Source: Microbispora triticiradicis
GTDB taxonomy: Bacteria > Actinomycetota > Actinomycetes > Streptosporangiales > Streptosporangiaceae
Direction of reading: 5' to 3'
Length of the DNA stretch: 52,956 nt
NCBI GenBank assembly: GCA_003260025.2
Contig: QFZU02000191.1
Span: forward strand, 1-52,956
Under the pieces are notes generated by a model. That model had not been told where the DNA came from. It saw only the letters and a program-made list of their open reading frames with translations, and did no database searches. Below, piece by piece: positions 34,466-41,619 of the stretch. The position numbers were made by a program, and so were the translations under genes. The stretch's first letter is position 1, and the number at the start of each line of letters is the position of its first letter.

Positions 34466-34696
34466 TCAGCGCTCGCCGTCAGGGGCGGTCGCGGGGGATG
34501 CGGAGAGTCGGGCCGACTCGTCCTGGATCTCAGCACCTTTGCCGCGCAGTACAGCCACGTGCTGACGCCCGTGGTGGGCGCAGAACAGCAGCTCCCCGCC
34601 CACGGGCAGGGTAGCGCGGATGTAGGCCTGAGCACCGCACCGGTCACACCGGTCCAGGGCCGTCAGCGGCTTGGCGGGGGCGAGAGCTCCAGTCAC
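34466..34696 (-). CDS. Small zinc-ribbon protein, DUF7455-like
   Basis: A 76-aa conserved actinomycete protein: LTALDRCDRCGAQAYIRATLPVGGELLFCAHHGRQH. Cys17, Cys20, Cys39 and His42 form a CxxC...CxxH zinc site. Proteins of this type usually sit between hrdB and the topoisomerase IV parE gene; function is unknown. GTG 34696 is chosen because it gives the typical VTxxLxPxxPLTAxDRC start and an AAGG lies 6 nt upstream. The frame is open to an ATG at 34759. Divergent from parE across 246 bp that holds two GTACGCGT sites. Confidence 0.85.
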   Translation of the reverse strand: MTGALAPAKPLTALDRCDRCGAQAYIRATLPVGGELLFCAHHGRQHVAVLRGKGAEIQDESARLSASPATAPDGER

Positions 34697-34873
34697 GTAT
34701 CGCCTTTCGGGTCGCCCCACGGGTGCGGGGTCGTTGGCGTCAGTCACTTGGGACAACATCTAACCGGATGCGGGCGTTCCCAATCATGGCGCGGCTACGC
34801 CCAGAGCAGAATGCCCCTGGAAGTGACGGGGATCACAGCCGAAGTGCCGGTCAACCCGCTGTGCCTGGCAAGC

Positions 34874-34918
34874 TTGTACGCGTACAAACAGAAGTGGCGT
34901 TAAGCTGCGTACGCGTGT
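34874..34918. promoter_or_regulatory. Operator pair upstream of parE
   Basis: TTGTACGCGTACAA (34874-34887) is a perfect 14-bp palindrome. The core GTACGCGT recurs at 34909-34916, 33 bp downstream, about three helical turns. A TAAGCT -10-like box (34901-34906) lies between. The sites are 25-70 bp before the parE start. The regulator is unknown. Confidence 0.6.
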
Positions 34919-34942
34919 TCGATTGATAAGTGGGAGTTGGGT

Positions 34943-37015
34943 GTGACTGCGGTTCGCGCGGAGACGGGGTACACCGCCCGTCATCTCTCTGTGCTCGAAG
35001 GCCTCGAGGCCGTCCGCAAGCGCCCGGGGATGTACATCGGCTCCACCGACACACGCGGCCTCATGCACTGCCTGTGGGAGATCGTGGACAACGCGGTCGA
35101 CGAGGCGCTGGGCGGCTTCTGCACCCGGATCGAGGTCGAACTGCACCGCGACGGGTCGATCGAGGTGCGCGACGACGGGCGCGGCATCCCCGTCGACGTC
35201 GAGCCCAAGACCGGCCTGGCCGGAGTCGAGCTGGTCTACACCAAGCTCCACGCGGGCGGCAAGTTCGGCGGCGGCTCCTACGGCGCCTCGGGCGGCCTGC
35301 ACGGCGTGGGCGCCTCGGTGGTCAACGCGCTGTCCTCGCGCCTCGACGTCGAGGTCGACCGCGACGGCCGGATCCACCAGATCAGCTTCCGGCGGGGAGT
35401 GCCCGGCCTGTTCGACGGCGACGGCCCCACGGCGAAGTTCCGTAAGAAGTCCGGCCTGCGCGACGGCGGCGCCGCCCCCCGCGCGCTCACCGGCACCCGC
35501 GTGCGCTTCTGGGCCGACCGCCAGATCTTCCTGCCCGAGGCCGAGGTCTCGCTCGACGAGATCCACGTGCGGCTGCGCCAGACGGCGTTCCTGGTGCCGG
35601 GGCTCACCCTCGTCGTCCGGGACAGCCGGGGCGAGGAGCCGGCCGAGGAGACCTTCCGCTTCGACGGCGGCATCAGCGAGTTCACCGAGTTCCTCGCCCG
35701 GGACGAGGCGGTGTGCGAGGTGATGCGGCTGCAGGGCGTGGGCCACTTCCACGAGACCGTCCCCGTGCTCGACGACCAGGGCCACATGACGTCGACGGAG
35801 GTCGAGCGGGAGCTCACGGCCGACGTCGCGATCCGCTGGGGCAAGGGCTACGACACGACCGTCCGCTCCTTCGTGAACGTGATCGCCACGCCGAAGGGCG
35901 GCACCCACGTCGCCGGGTTCGAGCGGGCGCTGGTGCGCACGGTCAACGAGCAGCTCCGGGAGACCCGGCTGCTGAAGAACGGCGACGAGCCGGTCACCAA
36001 GGAGGACATCCTCGAAGGCCTGACCGCGGTCGTCACCGTGCGGGTGCCCGAGCCGCAGTTCGAGGGCCAGACCAAGGAGGTGCTCGGCACCTCGGCGGCC
36101 AGCCGGATCGTCGCCCACGTCGTCTCCCGTGAGCTCAAGGCGCTGTTCGCCAGCCCCAAGCGGGGGCAGAAGCAGCAGCTGCGCGCGGTCCTGGAGAAGG
36201 TCGTCGCGGCCGCCAAGGCCCGCATCGCGGCCCGGGAGCACCGGGACAACCAGCGGCGCAAGTCGGCCCTGGAGAACTCGGCGCTGCCCGCCAAGCTGGT
36301 CGACTGCCGCAGTGACGACGTGGACCGCAGCGAGCTGTTCATCGTGGAGGGCGACTCCGCGCTGGGCACCGCGAAGCTGGCCCGCGACTCGGAGTTCCAG
36401 GCGCTGCTGCCGATCCGCGGCAAGATCCTCAACGTGCAGAAGGCGTCGGTCGCCGACATGCTCAAGAACGCCGAGTGCGCCGCGATCATCCAGGTGGTGG
36501 GCGCGGGCTCCGGGCGTTCGTTCGACATCGCGTCGGCCCGGTACGGCAAGATCATCCTGATGGCCGACGCGGACGTGGACGGCGCGCACATCCGGTGCCT
36601 GCTGCTGACGCTCTTCCACCGGTATATGAAGCCGATGGTCGAGGCCGGGCGGGTGTTCGCCGCGGTGCCGCCGCTGCACCGCATCGAGGTCACCAACCCG
36701 GGGCGCGGCCAGGACAAGTACGTCTACACCTACAGCGACGCGGAGCTGCACAAGGTCCTGCGTGACCTGGAGCGGCGCGGCAAGCGCTGGAAGGACCCGG
36801 TGCAGCGCTACAAGGGCCTCGGCGAGATGGACGCCGACCAGCTCGCCGAGACGACGATGGACCCCCGCCACCGCGTCCTGCGCCGGGTGCGGATCGAGGA
36901 CGTGGAGGAGGCCGAGCGCATCTTCAGCCTCCTCATGGGCAGCGACGTGGGCCCGCGGCGCGAGTTCATCATCGGCAGCGCCGCCGAGGTGGACCGCGAC
37001 GCCATCGACGCCTGA
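34943..37015 (+). CDS. parE: DNA topoisomerase IV subunit B (ParE)
   Basis: A 690-aa type IIA topoisomerase ATPase subunit, which with ParC decatenates replicated chromosomes. GHKL ATPase motifs: EIVDNAVDEALGG, RDDGRGIPVD, and the glycine-rich lid GGGSYGASGGLHGVGASVVNALS. The transducer domain follows, then TOPRIM with EGDSALGTAKLARDSEFQALLPIRGKILN and MADADVDGAHIRCLLLTLF. It has EGDSALGTAK where GyrB has EGDSAGGSAK, as in other actinomycete ParE proteins. GTG 34943 has GGGAG 6 nt before it; an in-frame TTG lies at 34937. The partner parC is 5.7 kb away on the other strand. Confidence 0.93.
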   Translation: MTAVRAETGYTARHLSVLEGLEAVRKRPGMYIGSTDTRGLMHCLWEIVDNAVDEALGGFCTRIEVELHRDGSIEVRDDGRGIPVDVEPKTGLAGVELVYTKLHAGGKFGGGSYGASGGLHGVGASVVNALSSRLDVEVDRDGRIHQISFRRGVPGLFDGDGPTAKFRKKSGLRDGGAAPRALTGTRVRFWADRQIFLPEAEVSLDEIHVRLRQTAFLVPGLTLVVRDSRGEEPAEETFRFDGGISEFTEFLARDEAVCEVMRLQGVGHFHETVPVLDDQGHMTSTEVERELTADVAIRWGKGYDTTVRSFVNVIATPKGGTHVAGFERALVRTVNEQLRETRLLKNGDEPVTKEDILEGLTAVVTVRVPEPQFEGQTKEVLGTSAASRIVAHVVSRELKALFASPKRGQKQQLRAVLEKVVAAAKARIAAREHRDNQRRKSALENSALPAKLVDCRSDDVDRSELFIVEGDSALGTAKLARDSEFQALLPIRGKILNVQKASVADMLKNAECAAIIQVVGAGSGRSFDIASARYGKIILMADADVDGAHIRCLLLTLFHRYMKPMVEAGRVFAAVPPLHRIEVTNPGRGQDKYVYTYSDAELHKVLRDLERRGKRWKDPVQRYKGLGEMDADQLAETTMDPRHRVLRRVRIEDVEEAERIFSLLMGSDVGPRREFIIGSAAEVDRDAIDA

Positions 37016-37038
37016 CCGACGCCCCGCCGGGCACCGAC

Positions 37039-37326
37039 TCAGTTGCAGTCACGGCCGGCGATGTAGCCGTTCTCGGGGATGTAGTACACGAAGCGGCAGA
37101 AGTAGGGCCCGGAGGGGGTGGTGATACTCCCCGCGGTGCCGGTGCCCGACCCCGTGCAGTCGCGGCCGAGGACGTTGTAGGCGTCCGGGGTGATCGCGGG
37201 GAGCACGGCGGCCCACGCGCAGGTGTAGTCGGCGATGTCCAGGGCCGCGACCGGGGCGGCGGTGACGCCGGTCACCAGCACGGCGGCGGCGCAGATCGTG
37301 AGCGCGCGTCTGAGCGGAGCGTTCAT
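37039..37326 (-). CDS. Small secreted four-cysteine protein, 95 aa
   Basis: A clear Sec signal peptide (MNAPLRRALTICAAAVLVTGVTAAPVAA) would be cleaved near residue 28, leaving a mature protein of about 67 residues. It has four cysteines (36, 57, 77, 94), enough for two disulfides. The mature part looks like two imperfect repeats, each beginning with Cys and ending in GRDC (54-57 and 91-94). I know no family for it. It is convergent with parE (23 bp between) and on the same strand as, and 131 bp after, the first carbonic anhydrase gene. A role as a secreted structural or inhibitory peptide is possible but unproven. Confidence 0.75.
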   Translation of the reverse strand: MNAPLRRALTICAAAVLVTGVTAAPVAALDIADYTCAWAAVLPAITPDAYNVLGRDCTGSGTGTAGSITTPSGPYFCRFVYYIPENGYIAGRDCN

Positions 37327-37457
37327 GGGGGGCGTCCTTTACCGGGGGAGGAGGTGCGGACCCCTGCATCCCTACCCGGCCGGCTCCGGGCCGATCCGCC
37401 ACGCGGTGTCCGGAAGTGGTCACTCCCCGGACGCGGCCATGACCGCCGGCGACCGCG

Positions 37458-37952
37458 TCAGGGCTTGACCTCGCGCAGGCGCCCGGTCTCGACCTCGTAG
37501 ACGAATCCCCGCACCGAGTCCTTGTGCGGGATGAACGGGTCGGCCGTGATCCTGTTGATCGACTGGATGACGTCCGCGTCCAGGTCGGGGAACGCCTCGG
37601 CCGCCCAGTCGGGCTTGATCCCGACCTCCGCCTCGATGTCCCGCCGGAAGCCGTCGTCGGTGAAGGTCAGCATGCCGCAGTCGGTGTGGTGGATGAGGAT
37701 GATCTCCCGGGTGCCGAGCAGGCGCTGGCTGATCGCCAGGCTGCGCCGCTCGTCGGCCGTCACCACGCCGCCGGCGTTGCGGATCACGTGCGCGTCGCCT
37801 TCGCTCAGCCCGAGCAGCCCGTACGGGTTGAGCCGGGCGTCCATGCAGGCGAGGACCGCCACGCCCCGGGCGGGCGGCAGCGGCAGGTGCCCCTTGTCGA
37901 ACCCGGCGGCGTACCGCTCGGCGTTGGCGAGGAGTTCGTCGGTGACGCTCAT
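37458..37952 (-). CDS. Beta-class carbonic anhydrase (copy 1)
   Basis: A 164-aa cytoplasmic enzyme that interconverts carbon dioxide and bicarbonate. Zinc ligands and the dyad are all visible: Cys36-x-Asp38-x-Arg40 (ACMDARLN), then His88 and Cys91 (IHHTDCGML), plus the RNAGG motif (57-61). Length matches the short mycobacterial-type beta-CA. Its upstream region carries a TTGACT and a CCTAT/ATAGG inverted repeat. A second beta-CA of the same subfamily lies 1.6 kb upstream on the same strand. Confidence 0.92.
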   Translation of the reverse strand: MSVTDELLANAERYAAGFDKGHLPLPPARGVAVLACMDARLNPYGLLGLSEGDAHVIRNAGGVVTADERRSLAISQRLLGTREIILIHHTDCGMLTFTDDGFRRDIEAEVGIKPDWAAEAFPDLDADVIQSINRITADPFIPHKDSVRGFVYEVETGRLREVKP

Positions 37953-37997
37953 CTGGGTGCCCTTCTCGATCGCTGTCGTCGTCGCCCCCCACCTTTG

Positions 37998-38023
37998 CCT
38001 ATGATTCCTACCAAGTCAATAGG
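37998..38023. promoter_or_regulatory. Inverted repeat in the carbonic anhydrase 1 promoter region
   Basis: CCTAT (37998-38002) and ATAGG (38019-38023) flank 16 bp that contain a minus-strand TTGACT -35-like hexamer. The block is AT-richer than its surroundings and about 50 bp before the gene start. Confidence 0.35.
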
Positions 38024-38038
38024 TAATATGACGGAGGG

Positions 38039-38076
38039 TGAGGCTCCAGCGCCTCAAGGTGACGCGCGGGAGCCTC
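38039..38076 (-). terminator. Two mutually exclusive hairpins after the one-TM protein gene
   Basis: TGAGGC and GCCTCA (38039-38056) form a 6-bp stem with a 6-nt loop. GAGGCTCC and GGAGCCTC (38040-38047, 38069-38076) form an alternative 8-bp stem. They share the left arm, so only one can form. Placed after the 38103-38426 gene, most simply a terminator. Confidence 0.4.
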
Positions 38077-38102
38077 GGGCCGTCTAGCGGGAGGCGGGGG
38101 CC

Positions 38103-38426
38103 TCAGCCGGACTCGATCTCCAGGGTGCTGACGCGGTTGCGGGCCTCCAGCATGCCCTCCCGGTAGCGCTCGTCCCAGTCGGGATCGTCGTCGGCGATGG
38201 CGCGGACCGTCTGCCTGGTCAGTTCCACCGGGCCGTTCCTGCCGGGGGCGACCTTGCGCACCACGATCAGGGTCCACCCGTTCTCCATGACCGTGTCGGC
38301 CTCCCAGCGGGGAGGGCCGCCCACGCTCCGCCGGGACGCCGGCCCCGACCGGCGTACGACCGCGAAGAGCAGGTAGAGGAGCACGGCGAGCACGATGAGC
38401 GTCACCGGAAGGGTCAGCAGGCGCAT
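38103..38426 (-). CDS. Single-TM membrane protein, 107 aa, unknown function
   Basis: The N-terminus is one hydrophobic helix (LLTLPVTLIVLAVLLYLLFAVV) followed by Arg residues, so the C-terminal 80 residues should be cytoplasmic. That part (WTLIVVRKVAPGRNGPVELTRQTVRAIADDDPDWDERYREGMLEARNRVSTLEIES) is charged and mostly helical. It lies 31 bp after the SPFH gene on the same strand and is likely cotranscribed with it. Family not recognised. Confidence 0.75.
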   Translation of the reverse strand: MRLLTLPVTLIVLAVLLYLLFAVVRRSGPASRRSVGGPPRWEADTVMENGWTLIVVRKVAPGRNGPVELTRQTVRAIADDDPDWDERYREGMLEARNRVSTLEIESG

Positions 38427-38457
38427 CGGATCACGACCCTGTCACTTGGTGGGCAGA

Positions 38458-39468
38458 CTACTTGGTGGGCAGAGCGACGCCACCAGTATTGCCCGGCGCG
38501 TAGACCGTGATGCCCTGGGGCAGGGCCTTGAGCTTCTCGATCTCCGCGCAGGTGGGGCACTTGTTGTAGCCGTCCTGCCGGGCCTTGTTGGCGTCCGCCT
38601 CGGCGCGGGCCTGGGCGACCTTCGCCTGCGCCTCGGTGACCTTCGCGAACGCCGCCTGCGCCTGGTTCACCGCCTCCTGGACCTCCGTGGGCAGGGTCAC
38701 CCGGGAGAGGTTGAAGTGGATGCCGGTGAGGTAGTCGGCGCCGAGCGTCGCCTTGAGGTCCTCGGCCAGGCTCGTGTTGACCGCGTTCTGGATCTTGGCG
38801 ATGTTCGCGTTGTTGCCCTGCTGCGGTGTGCCCCCGCCCTGCTGGCTGCTGTTGTTCTGCACGAGGGCGCAGGAGGAGACGAGTTCGGCGCAGCGGAAGT
38901 TGTTGATCTGTGTGCGCAGGTCGTTGTCGATCACCGGCCGGATGATCTGGTCGAGGAACGCGGACCAGCCCTCGTCATCCTGCCAGGGGTAGTAGGTCCC
39001 GCCGTTGGTGCTGCGGAACTTCCGGGTGCCGAACTTGTCGTCGAACGACTTCAGCGTCTCGTGGTCGAGGTTGAGGCCGAAGTAGAGCGTGCCCTCGATG
39101 CCCATGTTGACGCCGTCGCCGCTCGGCACGTTCACCACGTCGACGCCGGACCTCTCGCCGTGGCCCTTGTCGGACGTGATCGTGTAGAACCGCTGCTGGG
39201 CGGGGTAGCGGTGCATCTGCGACCACCAGCCGATCCAGGCGACCCCCGAGCCGGGGTCGATGATCTGACGGACCTTGTTGTCGTCCAGCGGGCCGCCGTC
39301 GCGGACGACCGCCACCTCGCCGCCGCTGGTGCGCTCGAACCCCTGGAAGGCGCCGTACAGGGCCGGCACTCCGATCACGATGAGCGCGAGGATCAGGACG
39401 GCGGCGAGCCCGCGGTACGACCGGCGGGAGGCGCCGCCGGACGGGGCGGAGGGGGTGCGGCTGGGCAT
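38458..39468 (-). CDS. SPFH/band 7 (prohibitin-like) membrane protein
   Basis: A 336-aa protein with a cytoplasmic Arg/Ser/Pro-rich start, one TM helix (LAAVLILALIVIGVPALYGAF, about 23-43) and an SPFH domain at about 45-270 (GEVAVVRDGGPLDD, FYTITSD, NVPSGDGVNMGIEGTLYFGL). The coiled-coil at about 270-305 is Ala/Gln/Glu-rich (VNQAQAAFAKVTEAQAKVAQARAEADANKARQ). SPFH proteins oligomerise and organise membrane microdomains. Unusual are a CPTC motif near residue 312 and a Gln/Asn/Gly-rich loop (NNSSQQGGGTPQQGNN). A good RBS (AGGAG) precedes ATG 39468. The reading frame is open upstream but unlike any protein. Confidence 0.85.
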   Translation of the reverse strand: MPSRTPSAPSGGASRRSYRGLAAVLILALIVIGVPALYGAFQGFERTSGGEVAVVRDGGPLDDNKVRQIIDPGSGVAWIGWWSQMHRYPAQQRFYTITSDKGHGERSGVDVVNVPSGDGVNMGIEGTLYFGLNLDHETLKSFDDKFGTRKFRSTNGGTYYPWQDDEGWSAFLDQIIRPVIDNDLRTQINNFRCAELVSSCALVQNNSSQQGGGTPQQGNNANIAKIQNAVNTSLAEDLKATLGADYLTGIHFNLSRVTLPTEVQEAVNQAQAAFAKVTEAQAKVAQARAEADANKARQDGYNKCPTCAEIEKLKALPQGITVYAPGNTGGVALPTK

Positions 39469-39587
39469 ATGGGCTCCTGGGGGTGGAGTGGCGGAGACGT
39501 CACATTCTCGTTCGTCGCCAGGAGAACGTCGTAACCGCCATCCCGGGTTCCGTTCTCGCGCCGGCCGCGCCCCCTCCGTCGGGCGGG

Positions 39588-40088
39588 TCAGATCTCGATG
39601 GGCTGGAGCCTCCCCGTGTGCACGTCGTACAGCGCGCCGCCGACGACGAGATCGGCGGGCAGGTACGGGCTGGACTTGATGCGGGTGATGTCGTGCCGCA
39701 GTGCCGCCGGCTGGTCGGGAACGGTCTGGAACTCCAGGCTGCGGGTGTCGACGCCGTGCTTGTCGGCGATGAGGTTGTGGACGTCCTCGTCGGTCGACTT
39801 GGACATCCGGCAGTCGGTGTGGGGCATCACCAGGACCCGGTCCACGCCGAGCAGGTAGACGGCGAGGACGAGGGTCCGCAGGACGTCGTCGGTCACCCGG
39901 GCGCCCGCGTTGCGCAGGATCTTCGCGTCGCCGGCCGTCAGGCCGAGCAGTCCGAGCGGATCGATGCGGGAGTCCATGCACGTGACGACGGCGAGGCCGC
40001 GTGCGGCCCGGCCCGTGAGGCCGGAGTGCGAGAACGTGCTCGCGTACTTCTCGTTGGCGGCCAGAAGATCATCGAAAGCACCGGTCAT
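39588..40088 (-). CDS. Beta-class carbonic anhydrase (copy 2)
   Basis: A 166-aa beta-CA with Cys37-x-Asp39-x-Arg41 (TCMDSRID), His90 and Cys93 (MPHTDCRM), and RNAGA at 59-63. It is clearly paralogous to copy 1 (same length, same motif spacing), yet differs at HTDCR versus HTDCG. It lies 119 bp before the SPFH gene on the same strand. ATG 40088 is chosen because the sequence before it is not CA-like although the frame is open. Having two such enzymes on either side of SPFH and one-TM genes is notable. Confidence 0.92.
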   Translation of the reverse strand: MTGAFDDLLAANEKYASTFSHSGLTGRAARGLAVVTCMDSRIDPLGLLGLTAGDAKILRNAGARVTDDVLRTLVLAVYLLGVDRVLVMPHTDCRMSKSTDEDVHNLIADKHGVDTRSLEFQTVPDQPAALRHDITRIKSSPYLPADLVVGGALYDVHTGRLQPIEI

Positions 40089-40171
40089 GTGACAGATGTT
40101 GCCCGATCCCCTTTTAGCGGTTGGCGCGGGGGTAGCAGATTCCCTCTCCATATCGGCTGGTCTTTGCTCAC

Positions 40172-40200
40172 AACACCGGTATAAGGTTTTCGCTGGTGTT
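40172..40200. promoter_or_regulatory. Inverted repeat around the VOC gene promoter
   Basis: AACACC (40172-40177) and GGTGTT (40195-40200) flank 17 bp that contain TATAAG (40180-40185), a probable -10. No good -35 was found. The repeat is placed to act as an operator 24-52 bp before the VOC gene. Confidence 0.35.
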
Positions 40201-40223
40201 AAACGGAAGGAGAAACATCCCTC

Positions 40224-40601
40224 ATGAGCGGTGTCGCGCGAATGCGCACGGTCGTGCTCGACTGTCCGGAGCCGAAGACCCTGGCCGCCTTCTACGCGGA
40301 GGTGCTGGGCTGGAAGGTGGCCTACGAGGAGGGGGAGGAATGGGTCACGCTCGCCGGTGACGACCAGGTCCGCGTCGCCTTCCAGCGCGTCCCGGACTAC
40401 CGGCCCCCGCAGTGGCCCGGCTCCGAGCACCCCCAGCAGTTCCACCTGGATCTGACCGTGGACGACATGGCCGAGGCGGAGAAGCGCGTGCTCGCCCTCG
40501 GAGCGGTCAGGCACGAGCACCAGCCGGGCGAGGAGGAGAACTGGACGGTCTACCTCGACCCGGCCGGGCACCCGTTCTGCCTGATCCCCTCGTCGGACTG
40601 A
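40224..40601 (+). CDS. VOC-superfamily (glyoxalase-like) protein
   Basis: A 125-aa protein with the paired beta-alpha-beta-beta-beta fold of glyoxalase/bleomycin-resistance proteins: VVLDCPEPKTLAAFYAEVLGWKVAYEEGEEWVTLA in the first half, then FHLDLTVDDMAEAEKRVLALGAV and YLDPAGHPFCLIP. The DPAGHPFCL ending is typical of the actinomycete glyoxalase_6 type. His in QFHLD and Glu or His near the end could bind metal. A strong RBS (GGAAGGAG) precedes ATG 40224. Substrate unknown. It is divergent from carbonic anhydrase 2 and convergent with the DUF3817 gene. Confidence 0.88.
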   Translation: MSGVARMRTVVLDCPEPKTLAAFYAEVLGWKVAYEEGEEWVTLAGDDQVRVAFQRVPDYRPPQWPGSEHPQQFHLDLTVDDMAEAEKRVLALGAVRHEHQPGEEENWTVYLDPAGHPFCLIPSSD

Positions 40602-40605
40602 CGCC

Positions 40606-40893
40606 TCAGCCCGGAGCGCCGGAGGCGGCCTCCTCCCGCGGCGCACGCGCGAGGCGCCGCAGGACGAGCAGGCCGCCGACGGCCGGCAGCCAGGCCAGGA
40701 CCCTGCCGGTCGGGTCGCAACCGGCGTCGCGGGCGGCGGCCACGATCACGAACAGGTACGCGCAGCCGTGCAGGGGGCCGACGAGCGAGGAGACGGGCGG
40801 CAGGTGCACGGTGGCCAGGTTGGCCAGGAGGACGGCCAGAGATCCCAGCTCGACGGCCGCGGCGGCTCGCAGGGCGGAACGAGGGCGCGACAT
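40606..40893 (-). CDS. Small membrane protein, DUF3817-like
   Basis: A 95-aa protein with three hydrophobic helices. It matches the pattern ALRAAAAVELGSLAVLLANLATVHLP, VGPLHGCAYLFVIVAAA, VLAWLPAVGGLLVLRRLAR of DUF3817, where the VGPxHGxxY motif is characteristic. ATG 40893 lies 2 bp after the stop of the upstream gene, so they are coupled. Function unknown. The frame upstream of 40893 is antiframe sequence of that gene. Confidence 0.8.
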   Translation of the reverse strand: MSRPRSALRAAAAVELGSLAVLLANLATVHLPPVSSLVGPLHGCAYLFVIVAAARDAGCDPTGRVLAWLPAVGGLLVLRRLARAPREEAASGAPG

Positions 40894-40895
40894 GG

Positions 40896-41378
40896 TCAGA
40901 CTCCCGTGGTCGAGCCGGGACGGACGATCATCAGAACCGTCACGGCCGCCCACAGCAGGTTGAAGACGCCGGTCAGCATGGCGAGCCTCGCCACCTGGCG
41001 GCCGATGCCCGCGGCCGTGGGATCCCCGGCGGTGAGCAGGGCGAGGACGGCGTCCTGACGCGGCAGGACCCACAGGGCGAGGATCGCGGCCGCCGCGCCG
41101 GTGAGCAGGATGGACGCGATCACCCACGCGTCACGCAGCACGTCGAGGCCGCTCGCGGTGGCGAACCCGAAAACCGGGACGGCCAGGCCCGCGAGGGCGT
41201 AGACGCGGCAGACGCGGTGCAGCACGCGGAGCGCGGCCAGGCCGTCGGCCTGCCCACCCCGCACCGGTGCGTCCGTCACGCGCCGCGCGGCGGCGGGGAA
41301 CATGCTCGCGGCCACGGCGACCGGGCCGATCGCGAGGATCGCGGCGAGGACGTGGACGGCCAGGAAGAACGCGGTCAT
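40896..41378 (-). CDS. Four-TM membrane protein, DUF2269-like
   Basis: A 160-aa protein with four hydrophobic helices: FFLAVHVLAAILAIGPVAVAASMF, VYALAGLAVPVFGFATASG, VIASILLTGAAAAILALWVLP, LAMLTGVFNLLWAAVTVLMIV. The first helix with HVLAAILAIGP resembles DUF2269 or cytochrome-type small membrane proteins; residues HxLxxxxxxGP fit, but no haem ligands are certain. ATG 41378 overlaps the stop of a putative 27-aa ORF (ATGA). It forms a two- or three-gene operon divergent from the GlxA-type regulator. Confidence 0.78.
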   Translation of the reverse strand: MTAFFLAVHVLAAILAIGPVAVAASMFPAAARRVTDAPVRGGQADGLAALRVLHRVCRVYALAGLAVPVFGFATASGLDVLRDAWVIASILLTGAAAAILALWVLPRQDAVLALLTAGDPTAAGIGRQVARLAMLTGVFNLLWAAVTVLMIVRPGSTTGV

Positions 41379-41458
41379 CGTGCCCGGCCCCCAGCGGCGG
41401 ACGGCGCGGGGACGTCCGGGGGATCGAACCCGTCGGACAGCACGAACTGGGCCGGCAT
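41375..41458 (-). CDS. Putative 27-aa leader ORF
   Basis: MPAQFVLSDGFDPPDVPAPSAAGGRAR: ATG 41458 has a full AAGGAG 8 nt upstream, the best ribosome site nearby, and its TGA overlaps the ATG of the downstream membrane protein (ATGA). A second in-frame ATG at 41464 lies too close to that site. The peptide is Pro- and Asp-rich and matches nothing I know. The alternative is that the DUF2269-like gene is simply translated from another signal and this is chance. Confidence 0.4.
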   Translation of the reverse strand: MPAQFVLSDGFDPPDVPAPSAAGGRAR

Positions 41459-41619
41459 CGGCATCGCTCCTTGTCGTCGGCGTGCGGTCACCAACCGTAG
41501 GAGCACGGGCGCCTCCGCCCCAGAGGCGAGAATGACAAAGACCAACGGATTCCCGCCAACCGCTGTCACCTGGTTGTGAACGGCCGATCGCTGACCACGT
41601 CGCTGGCGGGAATCCGGCT

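Noticed and set aside
34943-37015. parE as gyrB
   Set aside because: The TOPRIM motif is EGDSALGTAK, the partner in this interval is ParC without a GyrA box, and the position near hrdB fits topoisomerase IV. gyrB is normally beside dnaN/recF near oriC, none of which are here.
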